The translations under genes and the position numbers were made by a program. DNA of 64,000 nt from Candidatus Methanoperedentaceae archaeon GB37 (GTDB taxonomy: Archaea > Halobacteriota > Methanosarcinia > Methanosarcinales > EX4572-44), in assembly GCA_905171695.1 (NCBI GenBank), contig LR991653.1, positions 462,258 to 526,257 on the forward strand, given 5' to 3'. The notes below the pieces were generated by a model. That model was not told the origin of the DNA and did no database searches. It saw only the letters and a list, made by a program, of their open reading frames with translations. The first letter of the stretch is position 1. The number at the start of each line of letters is the position of its first letter. This document shows positions 28,973 to 38,165 of the stretch, piece by piece.

Positions 28973-29836
28973 TTAGACTATGCGCAGTACTCCGATCGTT
29001 GGCTCGTAGCAGCGCCCTTCGGACATGAGTTCTTTTATGATGGTCTCGAGCGTCTCTGGTGTGATCTTTGCCTGGCTCACTGCCTCTGTTAGGTCTGAGT
29101 AATGTACCCCGTTTCCGGTGTCAAGCATCTCCATCACGTTTGCAACGTATTCCTTGGGTTCGATTACTTCCTCGATCGCCTCGCCTCTCGAAGCGGTCAT
29201 CTCTTCTTCTGAGAGTATCGTTCTCACTGCACGGTAGACTTCTTCTTCGAGCCTCTTTAGATACTCTTCGATCTCACTGTAGTGTCTCAGTGCGCGGCTT
29301 ATCCCGTCGGAGAGTTCACGTGTTATCTTCTGCGATTGGAGATACTCTGCAAGCTTCTCTGATTCAATCCCTGCCTTGATGCCGATCCGCATCGAGTCTA
29401 TCCTCTCAAGGGTCTTTCGTGCCGTATCGAGTATCCAGAGGTCGCGCGTGTACTCGTCGACGGTGTTCAGCTCTTCTGGCCTGATCGATCTCTGGATCTC
29501 TCCGTCTCCCCTCTCATATGTTCTGGCTTTTCCGATCACTGCAACGAATGAAGGTATCTCGGCTTTTGAGATGAATATCCCGGCTTCTGACTGGTACTGT
29601 CCTGCATAGATCGTGAACGTTCCTGTTGGATCTGCCACACGTGCGCGCCAGAGATCGTTCTCGCGCCCGATATTCTCACTCTCGGTTATAACGCCCACAA
29701 CGAAGACGCGGTTGCATCGTGCCCCGGTCGGTGTGATGAGATAGTGTGGTGCTTGTTTCTCCTCTCCTCTCTCGATAAGATCTGATCTGTTGAACTCAGA
29801 GGCAAAGATGCGCCACGCTGTTTCACGATCAAGCAT
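28973..29836 (-). CDS. RPA-associated protein 2, with C-terminal extension
   Basis: A 287-residue paralogue of the RPAP at 5075-5638. The N-terminal 150 residues align closely (HYLITPTGARCNRVFVVGVI, WRARVADPTGTFTIYAGQYQ, SFVAVIGKARTY). The extra C-terminal part holds a helical region (EEYLKRLEEEVYRAVRTIL) and a winged-helix-like end (VHYSDLTEAVSQAKITPETL ... RCYEPTIGVLRIV). Its start overlaps the RPA 2 stop by 8 bp, so expression is coupled. It probably binds and helps load the neighbouring RPA. Confidence 0.8.
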   Translation of the reverse strand: MLDRETAWRIFASEFNRSDLIERGEEKQAPHYLITPTGARCNRVFVVGVITESENIGRENDLWRARVADPTGTFTIYAGQYQSEAGIFISKAEIPSFVAVIGKARTYERGDGEIQRSIRPEELNTVDEYTRDLWILDTARKTLERIDSMRIGIKAGIESEKLAEYLQSQKITRELSDGISRALRHYSEIEEYLKRLEEEVYRAVRTILSEEEMTASRGEAIEEVIEPKEYVANVMEMLDTGNGVHYSDLTEAVSQAKITPETLETIIKELMSEGRCYEPTIGVLRIV

Positions 29837-31112
29837 TCTCGTGCACTCCCCGTTCTTTTAGCAACTTGATCGCCTCTTCTTTAACGTCTCTTTTCACAAA
29901 CGAGACCGATTCTGCAACGAGCGACGCACCATACTCGCCATTATTCATGTTGCCACGTGCAGTTATCCTCTTTCCCGTAAGAGACTCTCGTATATCCCTC
30001 TCTACAGAGTCGGGTGCTCTTTTTGATGCCATCTCCTCTGCTTCTCTCAGTGTGTGTCCCCAGAGCGTCTCTGTCAGTTCAGAGCTGAGAACGAGCATGA
30101 TCGAACCGGTTCCATCATCGATGACTGACTTCACACGCATATCTGTGACCGGTGAAACCTCTCCATGAACCCTGCAGGTATTATTCTGAATGACACGACT
30201 GCAGTCTGGGCATCGTCTGATCAAACCTGAACCTGATCTCACCGATACCACGTTCCCTTCAACGATCACATCGAGTGCCCCGTCCCGTTTGAGAAGTTCA
30301 GAGATGCTGCAGTGAAGAGCCCCGTCTATAGGAGTGATCTCTTCTTCATGGAGGGATATTGATGCCTCTTCACTGATATTGATAGTTGGAACCCCGCGAA
30401 ACGGCTTGACATATACGTTCTCGATTCGCAGGGTCTTCCTAGGTGTGATCCTCTCATCCTCGATCCATGATGTGAACCTGAGCTTCCCGCTCTCATCAGC
30501 GAGCACGCCATCGATGATCGTACGCTCGCCATCGCCATCTTTCATGCTGACGACCTCTTTGCGAGCCTCCAGTACAACACCCACGACACAGAGATTGGAC
30601 ATGTGCGCCTTCACATCAGCAAGCCTTGTTGGAAGGATCTCTGCATCGATCTCAGGAATCTCCCCGACATCCTTTGTGATCTCACATCGCTCTCCGAGAT
30701 TTACCTGGAGCTGGCTCTGCCACAATCGAACATAAGCCCCTTTTATCCCAACCACATCGTTCTTCTTAAGATCGAACTCCTTCCACGCAATGAAGGGCAC
30801 CTGCCCGGTCCCGTCCCCGAGGATGCCGCTCAGTATCCTGCGCTTCACGCCTCGCACATCAACATCCCGCTTGGAGACGCTCAAGATCTTGACTGTGATC
30901 TCAAGCATCCGATCATTCGGGGTTAGCTCAGAGAGTGACTTTCTGACAGAACCAGTCCCACCGTGTTTCTTGATGATACTCCGCTTTGCCTCTTCTAACG
31001 GCACCCGGTACTTAACGAGCTTCTCCAGATCCTCAAGTATCACACTCTCGCCAACCTTATCTCCAAGCGCCATCCTTATCTCAGCAACATGCGGTGCGTA
31101 CCGATCGCCCAA
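29829..31112 (-). CDS. Replication protein A, RPA 2 (multi-OB-fold)
   Basis: About 427 residues with at least three OB folds: MLEITVKILSVSKRDV...ILSGILGDGTGQVPFIAW, LCVVGVVLEARKEV...VLADESGKLRFTSW, and DVIVEGNVVSVRSGSG. The last runs into a zinc finger CPDCSRVIQNNTCRVHG and the end domain MRVKSVIDDGTGS. I chose TTG 31112: it has GGAGGT eight nt upstream and keeps the N-terminal helix DRYAPHVAEIRMALGDKVGE, which ATG 31073 would cut. A frame open up to 31181 adds an unlikely Cys/Ser-rich leader. It is longer than RPA 1 (313 residues), resembling the haloarchaeal division into RPA1 and RPA3 types. Confidence 0.85.
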   Translation of the reverse strand: MGDRYAPHVAEIRMALGDKVGESVILEDLEKLVKYRVPLEEAKRSIIKKHGGTGSVRKSLSELTPNDRMLEITVKILSVSKRDVDVRGVKRRILSGILGDGTGQVPFIAWKEFDLKKNDVVGIKGAYVRLWQSQLQVNLGERCEITKDVGEIPEIDAEILPTRLADVKAHMSNLCVVGVVLEARKEVVSMKDGDGERTIIDGVLADESGKLRFTSWIEDERITPRKTLRIENVYVKPFRGVPTINISEEASISLHEEEITPIDGALHCSISELLKRDGALDVIVEGNVVSVRSGSGLIRRCPDCSRVIQNNTCRVHGEVSPVTDMRVKSVIDDGTGSIMLVLSSELTETLWGHTLREAEEMASKRAPDSVERDIRESLTGKRITARGNMNNGEYGASLVAESVSFVKRDVKEEAIKLLKERGVHENA

Positions 31113-31277
31113 CCCAAGAAACCTCCAGCCCGATTCACAATTACTTGAACCATAAGAACGCTTATAGTTTACTATGCACAAGGAAACTACTCACCAACAT
31201 TCAGAGTTGCCACAAAGACACAATATTATATTATCTATAAAAATAAAAAACCATCGGATAAACATAACGATTCAGAC

Positions 31278-31298
31278 CGGACGTGTCCACTTAACATA
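31278..31298 (+). repeat. Possible inverted partner of the border repeat
   Basis: GTGTCCACTTAACATAAT resembles CCGTCCACATAAAATTAT, the reverse complement of the right-hand copy at 31950-31972. The two face each other around the transposase relic at 31390-31860 and may be its degenerate terminal repeats. Only about two thirds of positions match. No gene is seen in 31182-31380. Confidence 0.35.
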
Positions 31299-31389
31299 AT
31301 CACCACCTCAACCGATTATAATAAAGCATAAAGAGATTACAGAACAAATTTCAGTTTTTAACAGGATTAAAAGAGCTAATTTAGCAGAA

Positions 31390-31860
31390 GAATTTCTTTA
31401 TTCTCTGTTTTAGTGTTGCATGAAATCTTTTGGGTGGATTTCATGCTCCGAAAGGACTGATCGCTCAAGCTCCAGATCCAGGCTTTTCAGCGCATCTATA
31501 AGCCAGGGAGCTTTATCAATGATGAATTTTGGTCTTCTTCTCACAGAACTATTAGCACTTCTCTGAAGGACCTTGTAACAAGATAATTCCTCTTTGTATA
31601 AACTCTCATCAGAATTAACTCATTTCTTTCCACATCTACCGAAGAATAGACATAATACGCCTTTTTATCTTGCTTTAACAACTGTTTCGTCTAACGCTAT
31701 CAAGTATTCTTCTCTGATGCAACAGGCAATCTCTCTTCAAACCAGAGGTCTATATGGACCGGATGAAGCTCAGAGAGAGAATTCTGGCAGTCCTCCTGAG
31801 CCGAGAGAAGACGTCTGAAATAGAGGTCGCAATACCGAGAATCTCAACATAGAAAAGGCA
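31390..31860 (-). pseudogene. IS6-like transposase relic
   Basis: On the minus strand, different frames give YLIALDETVVKA..KAYYVYSSVDVERN and then RRRPKFIIDKAPWLIDALKSLDLELE. Together these match the catalytic centre of archaeal IS6-like transposases, with the first Asp in LDET and the second in IIDKAPW. The expected third acidic block (RN..ER.F..LK.RT) is only faintly traceable. Several stops and shifts make it dead. It differs from the relic at 1200-1960. Confidence 0.6.
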
Positions 31861-31903
31861 CCTTACTCCTCTCAAATACCCTCAACTCTTCAACAATTTC
31901 CCT

Positions 31904-31972
31904 TACCATCAGCATAAATAAAAAATAGTCTCCCGTATCTCCCGTATTTATAATTTTATGTGGACGGGTCCG
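31904..31972 (+). repeat. GTGGACGGG border repeat, long copy A
   Basis: About 65 bp shared with 38036-38096: CTTACC(A/C)TCAGCATAAATAAAA, then ATAGTCTCCCGTAT, then TATGTGGACGGGTC. This copy duplicates CTCCCGTAT and has a longer AT spacer. The final 20 bases also match 100-119 on the other strand. It ends about 23 nt before a TATA-like GGTTATAAG that should serve hsp20. Confidence 0.75.
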
Positions 31973-32050
31973 CGATCCTGACCAGAATGGTTATAAGAGA
32001 TACAAATAATATATTATTTTGATCTTCGTCCAAGAATGGAGGTGTGATGA

Positions 32051-32614
32051 ATGGTAGATGAAGTGGAAGAGCTGGATGAAAAGAAGAAGGAATCTGGAAA
32101 GTTAGAAGTTCTTTCGGAGGGAAGAGGCTCTGTATTTGGATTGAAGAGCCCATATGAACTGTGGAATGAAGTGGACAGGTTGTTTGAAGATTTTATGGCA
32201 ACTTTTGACGAAGTTTTCTGGTCGCCATTCTCAACCCGCAGGAGGCAGACGTTTTCACCATGGAAGACGGGTGCAGTGGCTTATCGTGAGCCGTTCGTGG
32301 ATGTCGTGGATACTGGAAGCGAGTTGAAGCTGAGAGTCGAACTGCCAGGTGTGCCTAAGGAGAATATCGAGATAGCGGTAACGGGAAGCGAGGTAGAGCT
32401 TTCAGCCAGAGTGGCAAGAGAGGAAAAGGAAGAAAGAGAGGGTTATCTGCATCAGGAGCGTGGATCTGCAGAGTTCTACCGCAAATTGACTCTCCCTGAG
32501 GATATACTGCCAGAGAAAGCCGATGCAAAACTTGAACATGGCATACTTGAGATAACACTTCCAAAGAAGGAGCCGAGAATAGAATCAAAGAAGTACAGAA
32601 TCAACGTACGGTAA
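32051..32614 (+). CDS. Small heat-shock protein (Hsp20 / alpha-crystallin)
   Basis: A 187-residue holdase chaperone that keeps unfolding proteins soluble as large oligomers. A charged N-terminal arm is followed by LWNEVDRLFEDFMATFDEVF. The alpha-crystallin domain runs from about 85 to 175 (DVVDTGSELKLRVELPGVPK ... EFYRKLTLPEDI ... LEHGILEITLPKK). It ends with KKYRINVR, whose I-x-V fits the groove-binding motif. The promoter lies just after the border repeat: TATA-like TTATAAG near 31990, GGAGGTG before the ATG. It is an intact gene within an otherwise decayed zone. Confidence 0.9.
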   Translation: MVDEVEELDEKKKESGKLEVLSEGRGSVFGLKSPYELWNEVDRLFEDFMATFDEVFWSPFSTRRRQTFSPWKTGAVAYREPFVDVVDTGSELKLRVELPGVPKENIEIAVTGSEVELSARVAREEKEEREGYLHQERGSAEFYRKLTLPEDILPEKADAKLEHGILEITLPKKEPRIESKKYRINVR

Positions 32615-32679
32615 AGAGTGCGCTTCGATCTAACAGGATAATCGTTCTATATATACGTTCTATAATAAGCTCTTGATCG

Positions 32680-33099
32680 ATGATGGGTGTTAGTGTTGCA
32701 GTGATTGAGGGTGATGGTGTGGGACGTGAGATCGTCCCTGTGGCTGTGGATCTCCTGAAGCATCTGGAGCTTGGGGTTGAGTTTGTGCCGGTTGAAGTTG
32801 GGTATGGGAAGTGGAGACGTGTGGGTGTGGCATTGGATGATGATCTTGAGTTGATGAAGGGGTGTGACTGCGCACTCCTCGGTGCTGTCACCACTCCGCC
32901 TGATCCTCGTTATAGGAGTGTGTTAGTGAGGTTGCGAAGAGAGTTTGATCTCTATGCAAATATTAGACCTTACCGATACATGGGGGTGCATATTCCACAG
33001 TACAGGCCACTTAAGCCTTTCAGTTTCACGATAGTGCGGGAGAATACAGAGGGGCTCTACAGTGGTATAGAGGAGATAACGAAAGAGGGGGCGAGAACG
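32680..33099 (+). pseudogene. Truncated isopropylmalate/isocitrate dehydrogenase family gene
   Basis: Only the first 140 or so of about 330 residues remain. VAVIEGDGVGREIVPVAVDLL, the substrate-binding loop region with RYRSVLVRLRREFDLYANIRP, and FTIVRENTEGLYSGIEEI match LeuB/AksF/Icd-type beta-decarboxylating dehydrogenases. After ITKEGAR homology stops and the frame ends at 33132 in unrelated sequence. The catalytic Lys and Asp residues of the second half are missing, so it cannot be active. The junction near 33095-33102 runs directly into the coiled-coil gene that follows, implying a deletion fusion. A full-length paralogue would be needed elsewhere. Confidence 0.8.
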
Positions 33100-33101
33100 A
33101 T

Positions 33102-33431
33102 GAACGACTTGATACCGCAGCAGATCTCTTGAAAGAGTTGATCGATACCACAAAAGATGGTTTCAGCAGCATGAACACCAGAATGAGAGCAGGCTTTAAT
33201 AAATTGGCAGAGGGACAAGAGAAGATGCTTGAGAAACAGGACTCTTTGATAAGATTAACTGAAGAAGGATTCAGTGACGTGGAAAGCGAGATGAAAACAG
33301 GCTTTATGGAAGTAAAGGAAGAAGTTCATCTGCTGCGGGATGATTTCAGAGAACTCTTCATGGAGGAAGTGAAGGATCTTCGAGGCGAGATCGCCGAGAT
33401 CAAGGCAACACTGGCACGGATGCAGGGATAA
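33102..33431 (+). CDS. Coiled-coil protein fragment
   Basis: In the frame after the dehydrogenase break the sequence reads DERLDTAADLLKELIDTTKD, then heptad-like repeats (MRAGFNKLAEGQEKMLEKQD, GFSDVESEMKTGFMEVKEEV) to LRGEIAEIKATLARMQG. Roughly 100 residues, nearly all helical. The first possible start is TTG 33129. Such helical proteins are common in archaeal genomes and have no fixed function; this copy seems to have lost its own 5' end at the deletion junction. About 180 bp of AT-rich sequence without a visible gene follow. Confidence 0.45.
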   Translation, partial: ERLDTAADLLKELIDTTKDGFSSMNTRMRAGFNKLAEGQEKMLEKQDSLIRLTEEGFSDVESEMKTGFMEVKEEVHLLRDDFRELFMEEVKDLRGEIAEIKATLARMQG

Positions 33432-33613
33432 CAGATCCGTGATAAAATCTCACTATTTCATAATCTTTCACAGATAAGTATAATTGTCCTGCGTCAAATA
33501 ATTTCGAAAGATTTTTATTCCAACACGTTCACGTCTTAGATAGCACACTGCCATATTAATAGATAAAGGATAAAGGCAGTTCCACAAGAGCAGGAGAAGG
33601 GAGGAAAAAATAG

Positions 33614-34373
33614 ATGATTGTAGAGAGCAGAAGGTGTGTCTTTAGAATCGCAGTTGGAATGACCACGCTGGCAATACCATTGCTGCTCGCGTGCGCTGGC
33701 ACAGCGGCGCGGACTATACAGGCGGCTGTGGATGCTGCGATTGATGGGGATACGATTGAGGTGCGGGGCGGGACGTATGTCGAGAACGTGGATGTGGACA
33801 AGCAGGTTACGCTGATCGGTAAGGGCGCGGACGAGGTGACGGTGCGGGCGGCATCAACGAGTGATCATGTTTTCAACGTGACCGCGGACTGGGTGAACAT
33901 CAGTGGGTTTACGGTGAAGGTGCGACTGGAGATAGGAAGGCAGGGATTTATGTCGGCAGTGGTATAGCTCACTCTATGATCTCTATTAGTGCTGCATCGA
34001 ACAACTATTATGGCATCTATCTGAATCGTTCAAATAACAACATCCTTACAGAGAATACCCCCTCGAAAACTATATGCACGGCATTCGTCTGGCTTATTCG
34101 AGCGGCAACGTCCTCAGGAACAATATCGTTTCAAGCGATAACGGCTGCGCTATTCTTTTATACGCTTCTGTTGATAACAGGCTCATCAACAATGATGCTT
34201 CAAATAGCTTTCAAGGCATCCTTATGCACACTTCCAGCAACAATAACCTGGTCAGTGGCAATACCGCTTCAGACAATCGGAAGTGTGGCATATACATAAG
34301 GGGTAACAATATAGGGTCTCTTTTTTCCAGTTTCTCTGTAAAATTAAATAACCACTGGGACGGTTCATCATAG
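33614..34373 (+). pseudogene. Secreted NosD/CASH-type beta-helix protein, frameshifted
   Basis: An N-terminal signal-like segment (VGMTTLAIPLLLACAGTAA) precedes TIQAAVDAAIDGDTIEVRGGTY, the standard opening of right-handed beta-helix surface proteins. The first frame stops at 33967. Repeats continue in the next frame (NYYGIYLNRSNNNILTENT) and, after another shift near 34065, as HGIRLAYSSGNVLRNNIVSS ... LINNDASNSFQGILMHTSSNNNLVSGNTAS ... NNHWDGSS. Two frame breaks within 150 bp make it inactive. An IS element begins 9 bp after its last stop and may have removed further repeats. It was probably a cell-surface carbohydrate- or S-layer-associated protein. Confidence 0.75.
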
Positions 34374-34381
34374 AAATTAAA

Positions 34382-35614
34382 GAATTTCAGCAAAGTGTAA
34401 TCAGTATTAGAGTTTTTTCTCTTGATTCTTTCAATAAATCTTTCCATGTTTATTCTATTCTTCAAGTAGAACTGACAGAACATTTGTGTAGCATAGGAGA
34501 TCGTTTTTATTTCTGTAATCGCATGTTTGTGGTAATAGAGATGCGAGTCTTTCAAACTAAATATTGCCTTATGCTATTTTGAAGAAAGATTCTATTCTGC
34601 TTCTTGTTTCAGTGAATTCTTCGTATTTGTTAATCCCTTCCACTGTTTGTTTTATTGCGTAACTGAAATCTTTAAGTAAGCTTGATAGATTCTTGTTGTA
34701 TTTGCTGTCAAGCCAGAATAGGTTTGCTGGATGATTTTCAATTCTTTTTTTAAGCTTTTCTACATCTATGTTACTTTTCACTTTTATTAGAGCACCTTTA
34801 TTAGAGGAATTGTTCTGTAGTTAAGAGGTAACAGAATGTTATCGTAGGCGAAGAATCCAGTATCAGCCATAATAACATTTATTTTCTCATTTTGGGTTTC
34901 CAGATTTGATATTACTATCTCTTTCCAGATTTCCTTCTTTGGTTCGTTTTTCAACAACCGAGAAATTCGTGAGATTTATCAGAGTGTGCAGACAATATAG
35001 CCGACTTCAGAACCTCTAAGAGAATCATGGCAGAATTCTGCATCAAAAAATCCATCCTTTATCTTCTTTCCTTTCCTCAGCCTGTTTAAATCCACTCTGT
35101 TTAAATCCACTGTTACAACTGTGGTGTCCAGTCCATAGATCTCGTCTGCTTCTTCTTTAACATTCCTTTTTATTATATTGTCTATCCTTACTTTTGTCCT
35201 GTGTGATTTCTTCCTGAAATCTTCGTAATCTGAGAATGATTTAAGCACCTTTAAGGTTTAAAAAGTCTTTCAACTCCCTGTGGTCTCTCAGAAATACGTA
35301 AAAGAGAATCGAAGAGAACCCAAAGAAGAACCTCATAATCTCAACAATATAATATTCTATGATATAGTCGTCACACGTCTCTTTCGTCTTGAACATCCCT
35401 CTTGCTCTCTCCACAACAACCTCAGCAAACTCTAAAGCTACAAACCAAAATTCATCTTCTTCCATCTCTCCACTCTTGATCCTCTCCACCACACTTCTCA
35501 AAATCATGAAAACTAATTAAATAAATCTGTTTTTAAATTTTTCCATTTTTAACACTTAATTCTTGATTTGAATTGTTTCCCTTGTTATTTTTGAATCACA
35601 CTTTGCTGGAATTT
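34382..35614 (-). mobile_element. Insertion sequence with CAGCAAAGTGT inverted repeats, broken transposase
   Basis: The ends are inverted repeats: AATTTCAGCAAAGTGTAAT at 34383-34401, and at 35596-35614 the reverse complement of AAATTCCAGCAAAGTGTGAT, with about 18 of 21 bases matching. Inside, a leftward transposase lies in pieces: a helical N-terminal part (35507-35241), a core with YGLDTTVVTVDLNRVDLNR, an Asp-containing block (35248-34979), then WLDSKYNKNLSSLLKDFSYAI...RSRIESFFKIA (34781-34569) and LKDSHLYYHKHAITEIKT (about 34555-34380). Stops and shifts separate all of them. I cannot name the family with certainty; the layout is IS4/IS5-like DDE. No clear target duplication. Confidence 0.65.
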
Positions 35615-36011
35615 AGAGATAAAAATATGGAGATGTTTTAGTGCTTATCTAAACTTATTATGGATTCAGATGAAAGAGACCCTATTGACCTGCATCTGAT
35701 GGTACTGTGGTGAAGGCTAACGCCTCAAAGAGCTACGGTCTCGAAGGAGGGAGTGAAGGCAATAGATGAAGAGGAAAAGGAGTATGGAATGGAGCACCGT
35801 CTGCACAGCCCACAACTCCAAGACCATATGGAACAAAAGGGAGTATAAAACCGATTTACTAAGAAAAATCGATGGATTAAGGAAAAAAATTGCAAATTCC
35901 AGCATTCCAAACCAATTTATGGTGATTTCCCCCTATCTCACCTCCATTCAGGTCAATAGTTTAAAGTTGGATAAACGAAATAAAGGGACAGCCTCTGAGG
36001 AATAAACCATA
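35615..36011. other. AT-rich stretch without a recognised gene
   Basis: Nearly 400 bp between the IS end and the TPR pseudogene. A 79-codon open frame (35766-36005, plus strand) has no recognisable motif, and frequent stops in the neighbouring frames suggest decayed sequence. GGCTAACGCC at 35716-35725 is a small palindrome. I see no RNA gene or promoter of note. Confidence 0.4.
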
Positions 36012-36782
36012 TTAATAGTGTTGCTCAATAATTTTTAAACCTTCTTTTGCTTCGTAATCGTCAGGATCTAATTCCAAAGCTCTTCTAAAATCATTTTCGT
36101 CTAAATTAACTTTTTTCAATTTCAACAAAAAACCCACGCCCACAATATGCATCAACATTGCCTGGATCTAATAAAATTGCTCGCGTGCAATCAACTATTC
36201 TTTTGTTCAAATCATAAAATATAAAACCATAAATTCGACCTCTTCCACAGTATGCATCGGCAAAATAAGGATTGATAGCAATAGCTCTGGAATAATCCTC
36301 AATCGCTTTTTTATGATTGTTTTATGATTGCCATTTTTATCTAATGCCGCCGCCCTACAAAAATAAGCCCTATAGTTATCTGGCTTAAGTTCAATAGCTT
36401 TTGAAAAATTAACAATCGCTCTATTAAAGTCGCCCAACTCTGCAGAATAATCTCCAAAAAATTCACTTACACTTAGTTATTGCTTTGCTAAAGTCTTTAA
36501 ATGTTTCATCCACTCTTTAGCCGTGGTTAGATTTTTCATTTTAACTACTCGATCATCAGGCAGAGTGTTGAAAATTTTTTCATTTTTTTACTTTACTGCG
36601 ATTTTGATGTCTTGCATCCAAATAAACGAGTACTAGTACTTTATCTTCAGGATTTGGTATTGCTTTCCTTATTACACCGTCCCCCATTGTCTCTTTAGGG
36701 TACAAAAAATCACATAATCAACTTTAGCGAGGTGATTTAGAACTTCTTCATCACCACTACTCAAGATCGTCTTACTTTTCAT
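36012..36782 (-). pseudogene. TPR-repeat protein, frameshifted
   Basis: Leftward relic from ATG 36782 (MKSKTILSSGDEEVLNHLAKVDYVIF). After a shift it continues as FVPKETMGDGVIRKAIPNP and KVLVLVYLDARH, and after another as FNTLPDDRVVKMKNLTTAKEWMKHLKT. The C-terminal half is TPR repeats: LGDFNRAIVNFSKAIELKPD, AIEDYSRAIAINPYFADAYC, RIVDCTRAILLDPGNVDAYC, ending EGLKIIEQHY. The break inside the TPRs is an 11-bp tandem duplication (TTTTATGATTG twice, 36309-36330). The N-terminal domain is not recognised; TPR proteins of this layout act as scaffolds. Four or more lesions. Confidence 0.65.
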
Positions 36783-36823
36783 AGATGTTCCTAAAACTTA
36801 TATTTGTTCTCACTATAAAGGTT

Positions 36824-38030
36824 TTGGGACAAAATCTTTTAATCCTTGACAATGATCACATATGCTCTCCACCCAATATACCTCTTTGGTACATCAACTT
36901 TTGCTGAATTACCGAAAGGGTGTGGCTTTTTTCTCGAGAACAACTTCGACTTCTTCTTTCAGGACAAAATCATTTTTCTTCACTTCAATCTTTCTCATAT
37001 TTTTAGTATATCCATAGAAATACTTAAATACTTTTTGGTTAAAATCTGAATATGAACCTGGAATTTAGAGTAACAAAGAAGTTTGTTAATGAGTTACTGG
37101 ATATTTTAGACGAACTGGTCAAGGAGACAAGGAGAGAAAAGAAAAAGAAGTACCCCTATGCTGAATGGGAAAAGAAGAGAGAACTCGTTAAGAAAAGACT
37201 GAGAAAGCTTCCAGAATATGTTAGGGAAGCTGTTGCGATGATCAGAATTCAGAAAAAAGCTGGCAAACAAAAGGAAATTGATCTGGAGAAGAGGGTTATG
37301 CTATTCCTCTTTGCAAGACTTATGAACAGATCAAACAGGGATATAGAAGAATTATTGGAGTCGTTTGAGCCTTTGTTTGGTCTCAAAGTAAGCTACAAAA
37401 CGATAGAAAGACTGTATTGCAGATGAAGAACTCAAGCTTGCTCTGCACAACCTCTTCATTTTCCTGTTAAAAGAGGAAAGCATCTCAGGCGAGTTTGCAG
37501 GAGATGGAACTGGATACAGCCTAATTGTTACAAAGCACTACAGAACCAACCCTAAAAAGAAAGACAAGTACTTCAAATACGTTTTCAAGATAATAGACAT
37601 TGATACAGGAATGCACGTTGGTCTTGGCTATTCTAACAGATCAGAGAAAGATGCATTCAACAAAGCAATAAAGATGCTCAAAGACATAGGAGTAAAGATA
37701 AAATCTATCTCCCTGGACAAGTATTACAGCACAAGAAAGACTTTAAAGTTATCTTGGTAAGGAAACTGCTGTCTATGTGATTCCAAAGAAGAACCTGTCA
37801 AAGATTGGTTTTGACTGGTTGAGAGTTATAGAGAGATCGTCAAAGTCCCATACAAGTTTTTGAAGAGGTACTTCAAAAGGAATTTGAGTGAACCGGGCTT
37901 TTCTGTAGATAAGAGAAGGTTTGAGTGGTTGATTAGACAGAAGAGAGAAGATAGGAGAGAGAATGCTCTGCTTGCCGTGGAGCCGTGGCACAATTTATTT
38001 GCAATCAGGGTGAGGTAATTTTGTCCCAAT
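36824..38030 (+). mobile_element. Insertion sequence with TTGGGACAAAAT inverted repeats
   Basis: Perfect 12-bp ends: TTGGGACAAAAT at 36824-36835 and its reverse complement at 38019-38030, total 1207 bp. The transposase starts at 37052 (NLEFRVTKKFVNELLDILDEL), with a helix-turn-helix region (RSNRDIEELLESFEPLFGLKVSYKT), and shifts frame near 37420. It continues through the first catalytic block EFAGDGTGYSLIV and the second IKSISLDKYYSTRK, shifts again near 37758, and ends LIRQKREDRRENALLAVEPWHN. Two frameshifts probably inactivate it, but the intact ends mean it could be moved in trans. The right end lies only a few bp from a border repeat. 36836-37051 holds only the IS leader. Confidence 0.8.
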
Positions 38031-38035
38031 TCCCA

Positions 38036-38096
38036 CCTTACCCTCAGCATAAATAAAAGATAGTCTCCCGTATTTAATCCTATGTGGACGGGTCTT
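38036..38096 (+). repeat. GTGGACGGG border repeat, long copy B
   Basis: CTTACCCTCAGCATAAATAA, then AGATAGTCTCCCGTAT and CCTATGTGGACGGGTC, matching 31904-31972 over its length apart from one spacer gap. It begins a few bp after the IS end at 38030 and ends about 24 nt before the TATA-like CATAAATAC that should drive the aIF1A gene. Confidence 0.75.
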
Positions 38097-38165
38097 TGGA
38101 GGGGTTGCAATAAGCATAAATACCTTTGTCGGTAAGTATAGTATCTGTGTTTATGAGGTGTTATC

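Noticed and set aside
35766-36005. 79-codon ORF in the accessory zone
   Set aside because: No motif, no ribosome-binding site and surrounded by decayed sequence.
31278-38096. The whole 31.3-38.1 kb zone as one composite transposon bounded by inverted border repeats
   Set aside because: The left inverted partner matches only weakly, and the interior holds unrelated IS types and a second full copy of the repeat. Step-by-step accumulation fits better.
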